The position numbers were made by a program, and so were the translations under genes. Positions 1 to 6,149 of a stretch of DNA of 9,113 nt are shown here, piece after piece. The DNA is from Desulfobacula sp. (GTDB taxonomy: Bacteria; Desulfobacterota; Desulfobacteria; Desulfobacterales; Desulfobacteraceae): assembly GCA_018702715.1 (NCBI GenBank), contig JABIYQ010000077.1:1-9113 (forward strand), read 5' to 3'. The notes beneath the pieces are model-generated. The model ran no database searches. It was not told the DNA's origin and worked only from the letters and a program-made list of their open reading frames with translations. The stretch's first letter is position 1; each line of letters opens with the position of its first letter.

Positions 1-252
1 ATTCAAGATGTGGGATTGAAAAAAGGAGATTACCTGGCTCATAATCATACAGTTAAAAATCTTCGAAAAACCCAATGGCGCCCCAAACTTTTAAGCCGTA
101 TAGGAACTGAAAAATGGATAGAGCAAGGGAAAAAATCAATTATTGACCGGGCAAAAAGCAAGTTGGATGATATCCTCAATAATCACAAACCAAAACCCAT
201 CGACAATAAAAAACTATCTCAGATTAATACGCTGCTGAAAAACTTCAAATAA
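1..252 (+). CDS. MttB-family (trimethylamine methyltransferase-like) C-terminal end, 5' truncated by window
   Basis: The frame is open from base 1 and ends at the TAA at 250-252, giving 83 visible residues of the C-terminus. The GTG at base 10 is internal, because the frame continues upstream of it. The stretch GDYLAHNHTVKNLR, then PKLLSR and a 'tEkWieqGkksiidRAk' helix, is the typical end of COG5598/MttB proteins, which transfer a methyl group from trimethylamine, glycine betaine or related quaternary amines to a corrinoid protein in the cytoplasm. The family is about 480 residues long, so roughly five sixths of the gene lies outside. The substrate and the presence of a pyrrolysine UAG codon cannot be judged, since the active-site region is not in the window. 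The last 25 residues are Lys/Asn-rich. The gene converges on the chromate operon. The family call is fairly safe; the substrate is unknown. Confidence 0.8.
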   Translation: MQDVGLKKGDYLAHNHTVKNLRKTQWRPKLLSRIGTEKWIEQGKKSIIDRAKSKLDDILNNHKPKPIDNKKLSQINTLLKNFK

Positions 253-270
253 AAAGGATTACATTAAGGT

Positions 271-459
271 TTAATTTCCAGGGCAGTAAAATGGTATGAT
301 GATGACGAGGAAATCGTCTAATGGAGTGACAGTTTCTAAAAGATATACTCGGTGATCAGGATCTGGGTGGCAGCGATTATAATAACGTGAATCACACGGT
401 TCCAAATTTATAACATCTTGAAATTTTATGTGGTGTTTAATGGTATTATCTGTCAGAAG
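271..459 (-). pseudogene. Start-less open frame, possible gene remnant
   Basis: This is a 62-codon open stretch between two stops. It contains the segment EPCDSRYYNRCHPDPDHRVY and ends in IPFYCPGN. There is no ATG or GTG with a ribosome binding site, so it cannot be an intact gene as it stands. Residue composition (Asp/His/Cys/Tyr-rich, not low-complexity) is more protein-like than chance A+T-rich sequence, but I do not recognise a family. It may equally be a chance open frame. It overlaps the end of the remnant frame carried by the direct repeat. Confidence 0.2.
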
Positions 460-500
460 TCAAATTCGACAAATTACTGAACGCTTCTTTTACCATTCTG
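444..500 (-). repeat. Direct repeat copy 1 (57 bp), left of the chromate operon
   Basis: Aligned without gaps to 6042-6098 in the same orientation, 49 of 57 positions are identical by eye. A shared core is GTCAAATTCGA. Identity stops abruptly on both sides. With the other copy it brackets the chromate resistance operon, about 5.6 kb apart. It is oriented by the shared minus-strand reading frame. Confidence 0.7.
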
Positions 501-583
501 GGCTGTTTAAATATTTTTAAAATACCATATCTGGTATGGGCTGTTTTTAGGTCCTGGTGGGAAATCCAATTATATAGGAAAAT
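446..583 (-). pseudogene. Remnant 3' end of an unrecognised gene, carried by the direct repeat
   Basis: There are 45 open codons between stops, starting around 'FLYNWISHQDLKTAH' and ending in MVKEAFSNLSNLTSDR. The last 17 codons are shared with copy 2 at 6044-6094, where the same frame reads LVKEALGNSSNLTPDK before its stop. Conservation of frame and stop in both copies suggests that the repeat derives from the tail of a protein-coding gene, possibly a transposase, but I do not recognise the family. No start codon or ribosome binding site is visible. A non-coding repeat with a fortuitous frame remains possible. Confidence 0.3.
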
Positions 584-810
584 TTAAAATCAAAATTTTC
601 AAGATGCCGTTCACATAATTGGAGCAACTTGATTCTTGTTCAACTCCTGGGAAATATTTTTTCAAATTTTGCAAAAATGTTTTTGATATATTAGTAACTT
701 GAATATGGAAGCATGGCCAGCAACACTGCCAAGGGTTTATAAAGTTGAACTGAAATTTCAAATATGAAAATACGTTGCATACCATATGTAGGGCCCCATA
801 AAATTTATCA

Positions 811-888
811 GGGCTGACCCCTATGAATACCAGTAATCACCGGTCGAATTTTAATTGCAGTCACTACTGGTATAAGAGGTCAACGCCC
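811..888. repeat. Long imperfect inverted repeat (hairpin-forming)
   Basis: The left arm starts GGGCTGACC (811-819) and ends ATACCAGTA (827-835). The right arm starts TACTGGTAT (865-873) and ends GGTCAACGCCC (878-888). The inner 9 bp are perfect complements, and the outer blocks pair with a two-base bulge; a weaker TCAC/GTCAC match continues inward. The loop is about 20-30 bases. It lies downstream of the rhodanese-HD gene on the minus strand, but no T-run follows on either strand, so it is not a standard terminator. A miniature mobile element or a structured 3' RNA are alternatives. Confidence 0.55.
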
Positions 889-985
889 AATCCATAAATG
901 ATCCGGGCTTTTTGTTATAGACAAAAGACCTGCTTTTTGATTTTCTTAAATTTCTTAAAAAGGGTGGTAAATATTTTCCATTTTT

Positions 986-1867
986 TCAAATAGCAGCCAA
1001 ATGTTGGATTTCTCGATGATAACCCAGATATCTTTCCAAGGTTATGTCATTTTTTCCGTATTTTGGGATCGTTTTTAAAATCTCCTCGAATCGCTGTTCC
1101 GCTTCCTTTTCATTCTTGATGGGCACAATTCCTTCTGTGATGATATCCACCAAACGATCCGCGTATATGATAATGCGCTCTTCCAGCTTCCCAAGCGTAT
1201 AATCTTTTACCGGAAGACCTAATTCAACTGCCTCTTGCTGACTTAATCCACCCCGGATATGTTTTTCCATGACATCGGTTATTGATTTAGGAAGTCCCAT
1301 AGCCAGGCCCATTTCAGCACCCAGCTTGCCATGTTCCATAGCATGGGTTCTGGCTTTTCCCAGATCATGAAAAAGGGCGCCGCGTCCAACCAGTTCCATG
1401 TCTAATAAGATGCCGGTCCGGGCGGCTATTTCCAGTGCCTTTTCTGCAACCTTCATGCTGTGCGCGAGATCTTCGTCACAAAGACCGGCTTTGCGTAAAA
1501 GATCAACATCTGTTTCCTGGATGCGGTATTCATTCTTGGGAGCCGGGATATTTTCGATTGGCTGTCCGTTTTCGATCCAGGCTTTTATTCCTCCTTCCAG
1601 AAAAACGGCTTCCATTCCATTTTGCTGCAATCGATCTACTACAGACTGACTGACCGGTCCTCCTTTCACGCAGTAGGCTATTGTGAGCTTTTCAACCGGC
1701 AGTTGCTTGATCCAGGTGTCTATATTTTCCGGATCATACCACTGGGCATCTGTTATTTTTTGTGGTGATGCTTCATAATCTGTTTTACGACGGACATCTA
1801 TCAACGTCACAGTATTTTCTTTTTTCAGAAACGTACTTAATTCTTTAGTATTGATGAAACGTGTCAT
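986..1867 (-). CDS. Rhodanese-HD domain fusion protein of the chromate operon
   Basis: The predicted product is a cytoplasmic protein of 293 residues with two domains. Residues 1-105 are a rhodanese: LIDVRRKTDYE at 22-32, catalytic Cys66 in CVKGGPVS, and FLEGGIKAW at 89-97. The active loop is one residue longer than the usual CxxGxRS loop. This long loop and the 'WxDPExIDxW' lead-in resemble the rhodanese domains linked to ChrB and to ChrE-type proteins in chromate loci. Residues about 130-245 are an HD phosphohydrolase domain: His136, His167-Asp168 (FHDLGK), His175, His179, His203 and Asp237 supply the expected metal ligands. The ATG is preceded by GGAG seven bases upstream. The gene is last in the operon, 19 bases after chrA. 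The domains are clear. The substrates are unknown; a role in thiol or chromium-thiol chemistry plus nucleotide hydrolysis is inference. Confidence 0.85.
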   Translation of the reverse strand: MTRFINTKELSTFLKKENTVTLIDVRRKTDYEASPQKITDAQWYDPENIDTWIKQLPVEKLTIAYCVKGGPVSQSVVDRLQQNGMEAVFLEGGIKAWIENGQPIENIPAPKNEYRIQETDVDLLRKAGLCDEDLAHSMKVAEKALEIAARTGILLDMELVGRGALFHDLGKARTHAMEHGKLGAEMGLAMGLPKSITDVMEKHIRGGLSQQEAVELGLPVKDYTLGKLEERIIIYADRLVDIITEGIVPIKNEKEAEQRFEEILKTIPKYGKNDITLERYLGYHREIQHLAAI

Positions 1868-1886
1868 GATATTTCTCCTTTGTGTT

Positions 1887-3188
1887 TTATAAAATGAACA
1901 ATTTCCAAATCATCCCGACCACTGCACCCAGGGGTACCATATACTGGATGGGAACATGATATTTTTGCAGCAATAGCAGTGAGATTATAGCCGATACCAA
2001 GGCATATACGTCCAGCCCTTCTCCACTCGGCAGAATCACCTTGTATCCGAACCATACCGCAAGATTGAGCACCACCCCGACAACAGCCGCAGTAACACCC
2101 GTCAAAGCTGCCTGTAAACGTTGATTTCCAGCCATTGCTTCGATAAATGGGGCGCCAGCAAAGATAAAGAAAAAGCAGGGTAAAAAAGTCACATAAGTGG
2201 TTATCAGGGCACCCAGAATACCAGCGGTTAAAGGTGTGAGTTCCCCCGGCAGATGCCATGCCCCCAAAAAACCCACATACTGGGTTACCATGATCAAAGG
2301 TCCGGGAGTTGATTCTGCCAGGCCAAGGCCGATCAGCATCTGCTTCATTGTCAGCCATCCATTGGAGACCGCCACTTCCGTGATATAGCTCAGCACGGCA
2401 TAGGCCCCGCCAAAGGTGACAAAGGCGGCTTTGCTGAAAAACAGTGCTATGTGGGATAAGGTGCTGGTATGTCCGAATCCGATCCATATGACGCCAACCA
2501 CCACTATCCACAATCCAAAGCAGATGGAAAAGACCTTGACCAGATGGGATAAAGTCGGTTTAGTTCTGTTCTTCCCGTTCTCAGGTTCATCCTTGATCGT
2601 GCATTCACGCGTCTGCGGGTCAAAATCTCCTTTGCAAAACTCCTTTGGGAATCTGCCTTGCATGAGCAAACCACCTAAAGCTGATGCGAAAATAATATAG
2701 GGAAAGGGTATTTTTAAAAAAAAGATGGCCACAAACGCAACGGCGGCAAACCCATAAAGCAATGAATGCTTGAGCGCCTTTTTCCCGATGCGTAATACCG
2801 CCTCTATTACGACCGCAACCACCACCGGCTGGATACCATAAAATGCGGCGGCAACTGCCGGAATATCAATGTGAGCAACAGCAAGGTAACTGAGCAGAAG
2901 CATGACAAATATGGAAGGGATGACAAACAGAACTCCGGCAGTAATGCCGCCAAGCGTTCCGTGCATCCGCCAGCCAATGTAGGTTGCCAGTTGCTGAGCT
3001 TCAGGTCCGGGTAACAACATGCAAAAGTTGAGCGCCCGTAAAAACTGGTTTTCACTGATCCAGCTTCGCCGTTCCACCACTTCCTGGTGCATGATGGCAA
3101 TCTGGCCGGCAGGACCGCCAAAACTGATAAACCCCAGCTTGGTCCAGAATTTCAATGCGTCCTTGAAAGGAATAGTTACTACATTCAT
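1887..3188 (-). CDS. chrA: Chromate efflux transporter ChrA (two-domain, long type)
   Basis: This inner-membrane protein of 433 residues belongs to the CHR family, which expels chromate from the cytoplasm. Both homologous halves are present. The N-terminal half has FGGPAGQIA at 23-31 and PGPEAQQLATYIGW at 60-73. The C-terminal half has FVTFGGAYAVL at 256-266 and ESTPGPL at 292-298, followed by TQYVGF. Many hydrophobic segments surround a polar central loop (about 180-213) with Cys185 and Cys196. The length fits the family (about 400). An AAGGAG sequence lies in the last codons of the preceding MFS gene, 12 bases before the ATG, a rather long spacing; the two genes are 6 bases apart, so coupled translation is likely. 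The 19-base gap to the rhodanese-HD gene shows one operon. Other CHR members may carry sulfate, but the adjacent chrB supports chromate. Confidence 0.93.
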   Translation of the reverse strand: MNVVTIPFKDALKFWTKLGFISFGGPAGQIAIMHQEVVERRSWISENQFLRALNFCMLLPGPEAQQLATYIGWRMHGTLGGITAGVLFVIPSIFVMLLLSYLAVAHIDIPAVAAAFYGIQPVVVAVVIEAVLRIGKKALKHSLLYGFAAVAFVAIFFLKIPFPYIIFASALGGLLMQGRFPKEFCKGDFDPQTRECTIKDEPENGKNRTKPTLSHLVKVFSICFGLWIVVVGVIWIGFGHTSTLSHIALFFSKAAFVTFGGAYAVLSYITEVAVSNGWLTMKQMLIGLGLAESTPGPLIMVTQYVGFLGAWHLPGELTPLTAGILGALITTYVTFLPCFFFIFAGAPFIEAMAGNQRLQAALTGVTAAVVGVVLNLAVWFGYKVILPSGEGLDVYALVSAIISLLLLQKYHVPIQYMVPLGAVVGMIWKLFIL

Positions 3189-3194
3189 TTTTAT

Positions 3195-4457
3195 TCAGAT
3201 CTCCTTGATGGATGATGTGTTGATGTCTTTACCGAAAAAGGCAAACCCAATCGTTCCGATAACGCCGAACACAAATGCGGTTATCAGATTCAGCTGTGGG
3301 CTGATTTGCCATAAAAACGCCCCACCCAGAGCGGCAACCGATACAAAGATATCACGGATGAGGTAATAAAGGCCAAACATGCCTGCCTTGCAGTTATCTG
3401 GAGCCAGATCCATGATCAACGCCTTTCGGGTCGGTTCACCAAATTCTTTCAGTCCTCTCAGGATAAATGCCATGACCAGCCATTCAAACGAATGACTGAA
3501 AAGAAGCATTAGAGGAAACAGGGTAAAAAACACAAAGGTCATGAGGATAAACGGTTTTTTAGTGCTCTTGTCTGCCAGATAGGCCACGGGGATGTATACG
3601 AGTATGGCGGACACCATCTCGACCGTAGTCAAAAAACCGAATTGAAGTGCTGATATGGGTTGAGAAATAGCCTTCATACACCAGACCACCACAAAGGCAT
3701 AGGGAATCTGCTCACAAAAACGGATGAGAATATCTGTTACCAGCAGTCGTTTCATGGCAGGATTCATCAATCTCAACAATTTTATGGAATTTTTTTCAGG
3801 TGCGAGATTGCATGTGTCGGTTGCCGCGTTCTTTTCAGGCAAATCATCTTCGATCATAACCTGTTGAAGAAGCAGGGCTGCAAACGCCATGATCAGGGCT
3901 GCACCAAAAGCCATGCGAACCCCGATTTGTTCTCCCCATATGCCAATGAAAAGTCCGCCGATCAGAGGGCCAAGGGCCATGGGAATGCGGCGCGTTAATG
4001 AATGCACACTCACCCCCATGGTACGCTTGTTCTGGGGCAATACCTTATACATTAGACTCATGGTGGCTGGAAGAGATATGGCTGACCATGAAATAAAGAG
4101 CACGGCACCCACAAGAACAGCCTGCCATGCAGGAATCACAATCACCAGGCTAAAACCGATCATGGCAACTATGTTGAAAATCAAAAGTGACCGTTTGGTA
4201 CCGATAAGGTCGGATAAATATCCTCCCGGATAGGAGTAAAGGGCTGATAGCAGGTTATCCATGGCCTGTAGCAGGCCGATGGCAAGCACACCGCCTCCCA
4301 GGGCAAGGATGTAGATCGGCAAAAACCGTTCTGCCATGCGCTCTCCCATGCCCACCAATACCACCATGGCCAGGACACCAACAGTGCTGCGCTGCAAGGC
4401 AAGAAAGCCTGTCAAGCGGGCAGTTCGGCTTAATATGGTTTTGTCTTTATGCTTCAT
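3195..4457 (-). CDS. MFS transporter in the chromate operon
   Basis: This is a 12-helix-type major facilitator of 420 residues in the inner membrane. The motif A loop between helices 2 and 3 is PGGYLSDLIGTKR (77-89), and the second half has a related loop, VAYLADKSTKKPF. A polar central loop (about 200-235) separates the halves. The substrate cannot be read from sequence; the position between chrB and chrA suggests export of chromate or of a metabolite made under chromate stress. The ATG has no good Shine-Dalgarno sequence and overlaps by 11 bases the end of the chrB-like relic frame, so initiation may depend on coupling to upstream translation. chrA follows after 6 bases. No metal-binding tail is present, unlike the other MFS gene of this window. 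Confidence 0.85.
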   Translation of the reverse strand: MKHKDKTILSRTARLTGFLALQRSTVGVLAMVVLVGMGERMAERFLPIYILALGGGVLAIGLLQAMDNLLSALYSYPGGYLSDLIGTKRSLLIFNIVAMIGFSLVIVIPAWQAVLVGAVLFISWSAISLPATMSLMYKVLPQNKRTMGVSVHSLTRRIPMALGPLIGGLFIGIWGEQIGVRMAFGAALIMAFAALLLQQVMIEDDLPEKNAATDTCNLAPEKNSIKLLRLMNPAMKRLLVTDILIRFCEQIPYAFVVVWCMKAISQPISALQFGFLTTVEMVSAILVYIPVAYLADKSTKKPFILMTFVFFTLFPLMLLFSHSFEWLVMAFILRGLKEFGEPTRKALIMDLAPDNCKAGMFGLYYLIRDIFVSVAALGGAFLWQISPQLNLITAFVFGVIGTIGFAFFGKDINTSSIKEI

Positions 4458-4563
4458 TTCGGGCTACATCCAGTCTGCACCAGGCATACAACGCATCATA
4501 AACCGCCATTTGCTTTTTAATAATCACATCAAAGGTGCACACGTTATCCTGGTGATGCAGGGA
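4447..4563 (-). pseudogene. Relic of a second ChrB C-terminal domain
   Basis: Directly after the TAA of the 95-residue gene, in the same frame, 38 sense codons run to a TAA inside the MFS start region. They read like protein: HHQDNVCTFDVIIKK, then VYDALYAWCR. CTFDVIIKK matches CTFEVMIEK in the intact ChrB of this window (residues 244-252), and YDALYAWCR matches its C-terminal FENLYAYFHR; as I recall, YDALYAWCR is also typical of the ends of ChrB domains fused to rhodanese. The intact ChrB has about 70 residues between these two motifs, but the relic has only a few, so an internal deletion is likely. A contiguous variant C-terminus is the alternative. There is no ribosome binding site; an ATG at 4507-4509 could start a 20-residue peptide. 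Confidence 0.6.
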
Positions 4564-4851
4564 TTATTGTTTTTGGGTCCCAAAGTATGTCAACGTTTTA
4601 TCCACCAGGGCCTGTACATCCTCGACAAGATGGTTGAACTTCCCATTCAAATCGTCTGCCAGGTGCTGAACATATTCTTTGGCTGCCTCTTCACCGTATT
4701 TGTCTTCGAACATCCGACCAAATTCAAGCACACGGGTAATGTCATGTCGTTCATCTTTGTGTTCGGGATCATCAATCCAGTGGTGAACCTCACTATAGAA
4801 TTTTCCGGTTTTTTCCATACTGTTTTTTATATGTTTTTCAATACTTGGCAT
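4564..4851 (-). CDS. 95-residue helical, His- and acid-rich protein of unknown function
   Basis: I do not recognise the family. The start chosen is the ATG at 4851, which has AGGAGA eight bases upstream; the longer open frame to 5010 overlaps the end of chrB and its extra N-terminus looks non-coding. The product (MPSIEKHIKNSMEKTG...) is soluble, charged and predicted mostly helical, without signal peptide or membrane segment. It carries VHHWIDDPEHKDERHD at about residues 22-37 and further histidines at 64 and 73, so metal binding is possible but unproven. It sits 64 bases after chrB and is followed by the chrB-like relic and the MFS gene, clearly inside the operon. The ribosome-binding leader (GGAGAAATATnATG) is nearly identical to that of the rhodanese-HD gene. 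A chromate-related accessory role is inference from position only. Confidence 0.7.
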   Translation of the reverse strand: MPSIEKHIKNSMEKTGKFYSEVHHWIDDPEHKDERHDITRVLEFGRMFEDKYGEEAAKEYVQHLADDLNGKFNHLVEDVQALVDKTLTYFGTQKQ

Positions 4852-4915
4852 AATATTTCTCCTGTTAATTCTGTAAATAAAATAAATTCTGGTCTCTTTT
4901 TCTTTAATCCGTTGT

Positions 4916-5884
4916 TTAATCCTTATGCCTGTGAAAATAAGCATACAGGTTTTCAAACATGGAAAACCCTTGCTCCAAACGCAGATTATCGTCAGCCTGT
5001 GCTGCGACAAGCCCGCTCAAAACAGCTTTAAATCCTTCGGTTTCTATACGGCTGTACTTGTCATCTTTTAAATCAATATCGTGGATCACCTGGGCCATAA
5101 AATCCAAAGCCTTGTCCTGAAGCTGGAACTTCTCAATCATAACCTCAAATGTGCATTTATCTCCTTCATGAGTGTACTCACCGTCGAACATATCAAACCG
5201 TAATTCATTTTTTTCGGGGGAGTACTGGGCCTTTGAGGTGAATTTAAAAACAGCTTTTTGATCCACAAACCGTCTGATCAGCCAGCCACAAGCGATGCGA
5301 TCAACAAAAACGTTTTCTCTGGTTACCCAAACTCTTTCTTTAAGATGTTTAGGGACTCCATTGTTTTCATCTCTGATGGATTTACGGCTGGAGGTAAAAC
5401 TTGCCAGCTCCCTGAGTAAAATTTCCGCCGTCCCCCGTTCAGGTGCCTGGAAAAAGTCAATGACCACAATCTCTTCGAAACGGCTTTGCAATTTTGACAG
5501 TAACGCCAAGTCTTCTACAGGACTGGTTTTCTCAGCCTGGTCGGAAGACCAGTCCGCTACCAAAATATTCGCTTTCTGGATAATCTTTTCAAAATCTGCC
5601 TTTCGAGCGGTTTGAAAAAGAGCAATGACCTGCTCATCATTTAACCCTTCTACAAACTTAACCTCAGAAATGGACCCATCTCCACCCCCTTCAACAATCT
5701 CTTTAAGTGTCCAACTCAAATCCTCTCGTGATTGTTCAGTAAAAGGCATAGCATAGACTGATTGTTTAATAGCTATTGCCCCTATCTGCTTTAACCGTCG
5801 CCAAATTTTCACCCGCAGGGCATTTGGTTTGGGGGGGATTTGGTGGATCAATAATAACCATTTTCTTAGATTTAAAGATGTCAT
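4916..5884 (-). CDS. chrB: Chromate resistance/sensor protein ChrB
   Basis: The product is a cytoplasmic protein of 322 residues. ChrB homologues are reported as chromate-responsive regulators needed for full chrA expression. The N-terminal domain has WLLLIHQIPPKPNALRVKIW (9-28) and KQSVYAMP (40-47). The C-terminal ChrB domain has WVTRENVFVDRIACGWLIRR (186-205), RFDMFDGEYTHEGDKCTFEV (229-248), VIHDIDLKD, and LYAYFHR near the end. The length suits the family. I chose ATG 5884 over TTG 5905: the predicted transcription start is near 5908-5910, which would leave the TTG almost leaderless, and homologues begin just before the WLLLI motif. A weak GGGAAA lies upstream of the ATG. The gene is first in the operon, behind a strong promoter with a dyad over its -10. 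The assignment is confident; which mechanism applies here is not visible. Confidence 0.93.
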   Translation of the reverse strand: MTSLNLRKWLLLIHQIPPKPNALRVKIWRRLKQIGAIAIKQSVYAMPFTEQSREDLSWTLKEIVEGGGDGSISEVKFVEGLNDEQVIALFQTARKADFEKIIQKANILVADWSSDQAEKTSPVEDLALLSKLQSRFEEIVVIDFFQAPERGTAEILLRELASFTSSRKSIRDENNGVPKHLKERVWVTRENVFVDRIACGWLIRRFVDQKAVFKFTSKAQYSPEKNELRFDMFDGEYTHEGDKCTFEVMIEKFQLQDKALDFMAQVIHDIDLKDDKYSRIETEGFKAVLSGLVAAQADDNLRLEQGFSMFENLYAYFHRHKD

Positions 5885-5902
5885 AATATGTTTCCCATTG
5901 TT

Positions 5903-5930
5903 CAACTGTTACCTTAATATGTAACAATTG
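5903..5930 (-). promoter_or_regulatory. Candidate operator: 10-8-10 dyad over the -10 of the chrB promoter
   Basis: The plus strand reads CAACTGTTAC, eight bases, then GTAACAATTG; the arms are complementary in 9 of 10 positions. The dyad covers the -10 box and the predicted transcription start, the usual place for a repressor. ChrB, encoded immediately downstream, is the obvious candidate ligand-responsive regulator; binding is inferred, not shown. Confidence 0.6.
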
Positions 5931-5944
5931 TTTTTATTTGTCAA
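5916..5944 (-). promoter_or_regulatory. Sigma-70-type promoter of the chromate operon
   Basis: On the minus strand a perfect TTGACA (5944-5939) is followed after 17 bases by CATATT (5921-5916), which matches four of six -10 positions. The expected transcription start is about 5908-5910, some 25 bases before the chrB ATG. The upstream flank is A/T-tract-rich, including a run of ten A residues on this strand (5975-5966). No other promoter of this quality is visible between here and 986. Confidence 0.7.
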
Positions 5945-5965
5945 GATGGAAAAATGACTTGAAGA

Positions 5966-6001
5966 TTTTTTTTTTGCAGACAGTGTCTTCACAAAAAAAA
6001 A
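5966..6001. repeat. A/T-tract quasi-palindrome upstream of the chrB promoter
   Basis: On the plus strand a run of ten T, then GC, then the palindrome AGACA-G-TGTCT (5978-5988), then TCAC, then a run of nine A. On both strands the T-run comes first, so it cannot act as an ordinary intrinsic terminator. It lies 22 bases upstream of the -35 box and could serve as an UP-like or bent-DNA element. Confidence 0.4.
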
Positions 6002-6041
6002 CATATTTCTATTTTCTTGGAACGAATTAAAGCGGTTATTT

Positions 6042-6098
6042 TATTATTTGTCAGGAGTCAAATTCGAGGAATTACCGAGCGCTTCTTTCACCAGTCTG
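6042..6098 (-). repeat. Direct repeat copy 2 (57 bp), right of the chromate operon
   Basis: It is 49/57 identical to 444-500, in the same orientation. On the minus strand it encodes the end of the same remnant peptide (LVKEALGNSSNLTPDK, then TAA TAA), with an upstream in-frame stop about ten codons before the shared part. It sits between the 3' end of the metal MFS gene and the promoter of the chromate operon. Confidence 0.7.
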
Positions 6099-6149
6099 TT
6101 AATCAGCGTAAAATAATGACCCCTTTATAAACTACAATCAATTTTCTTC

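Larger units (their letters stand above)
253..985. other. Gene-free stretch of decayed sequence between convergent transcription units
   Basis: No intact gene is visible on either strand over about 730 bases. The sequence is A+T-rich with many stops. It holds copy 1 of a 57-bp direct repeat (444-500), two start-less minus-strand open frames (271-459 and 446-583) that look like gene remnants, a short palindrome ATACCA-N4-TGGTAT at 522-537, and a long imperfect inverted repeat at 811-888. I saw no clear rho-independent terminator for the MttB gene or for the chromate operon. Confidence 0.6.

Noticed and set aside
570..785. 71-codon minus-strand open frame
   Set aside because: The product is Phe/Cys/Asn-rich with no ribosome binding site and no known motif; probably chance in A+T-rich sequence.
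811..888. Integron attC site
   Set aside because: The ends do not show the GTTRRRY/RYYYAAC core sites and no integrase or cassette array is present.
1864..2511. 215-codon minus-strand frame overlapping chrA
   Set aside because: It is a second frame within chrA, whose two-domain CHR motifs are complete; the product is Cys/Trp/Arg-rich nonsense.
4564..4566. Stop-codon read-through or special amino acid at the TAA joining the 95-residue gene to the chrB-like frame
   Set aside because: Selenocysteine uses TGA and pyrrolysine TAG; TAA recoding is not expected, and the downstream codons resemble ChrB, a different protein.
4852..5010. N-terminal extension of the 95-residue protein to ATG 5010
   Set aside because: It would overlap the end of chrB by 95 bases and the extra residues look non-coding, while ATG 4851 has a strong AGGAGA at proper distance.
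4336..5031. Long plus-strand open frame of 231 codons
   Set aside because: It is antisense to the MFS start, the relic, the 95-residue gene and the end of chrB, all of which have family motifs or ribosome binding sites; its product has no recognisable features.
5885..5905. TTG start at 5905 for chrB
   Set aside because: An AAGG lies upstream of it, but the TTG falls within the dyad and only a few bases from the predicted transcription start; ATG 5884 agrees better with the family's N-terminus.
5966..6001. Intrinsic terminator for the metal MFS transcript
   Set aside because: On both strands the T-run precedes the short stem and an A-run follows it, the wrong order for an intrinsic terminator.
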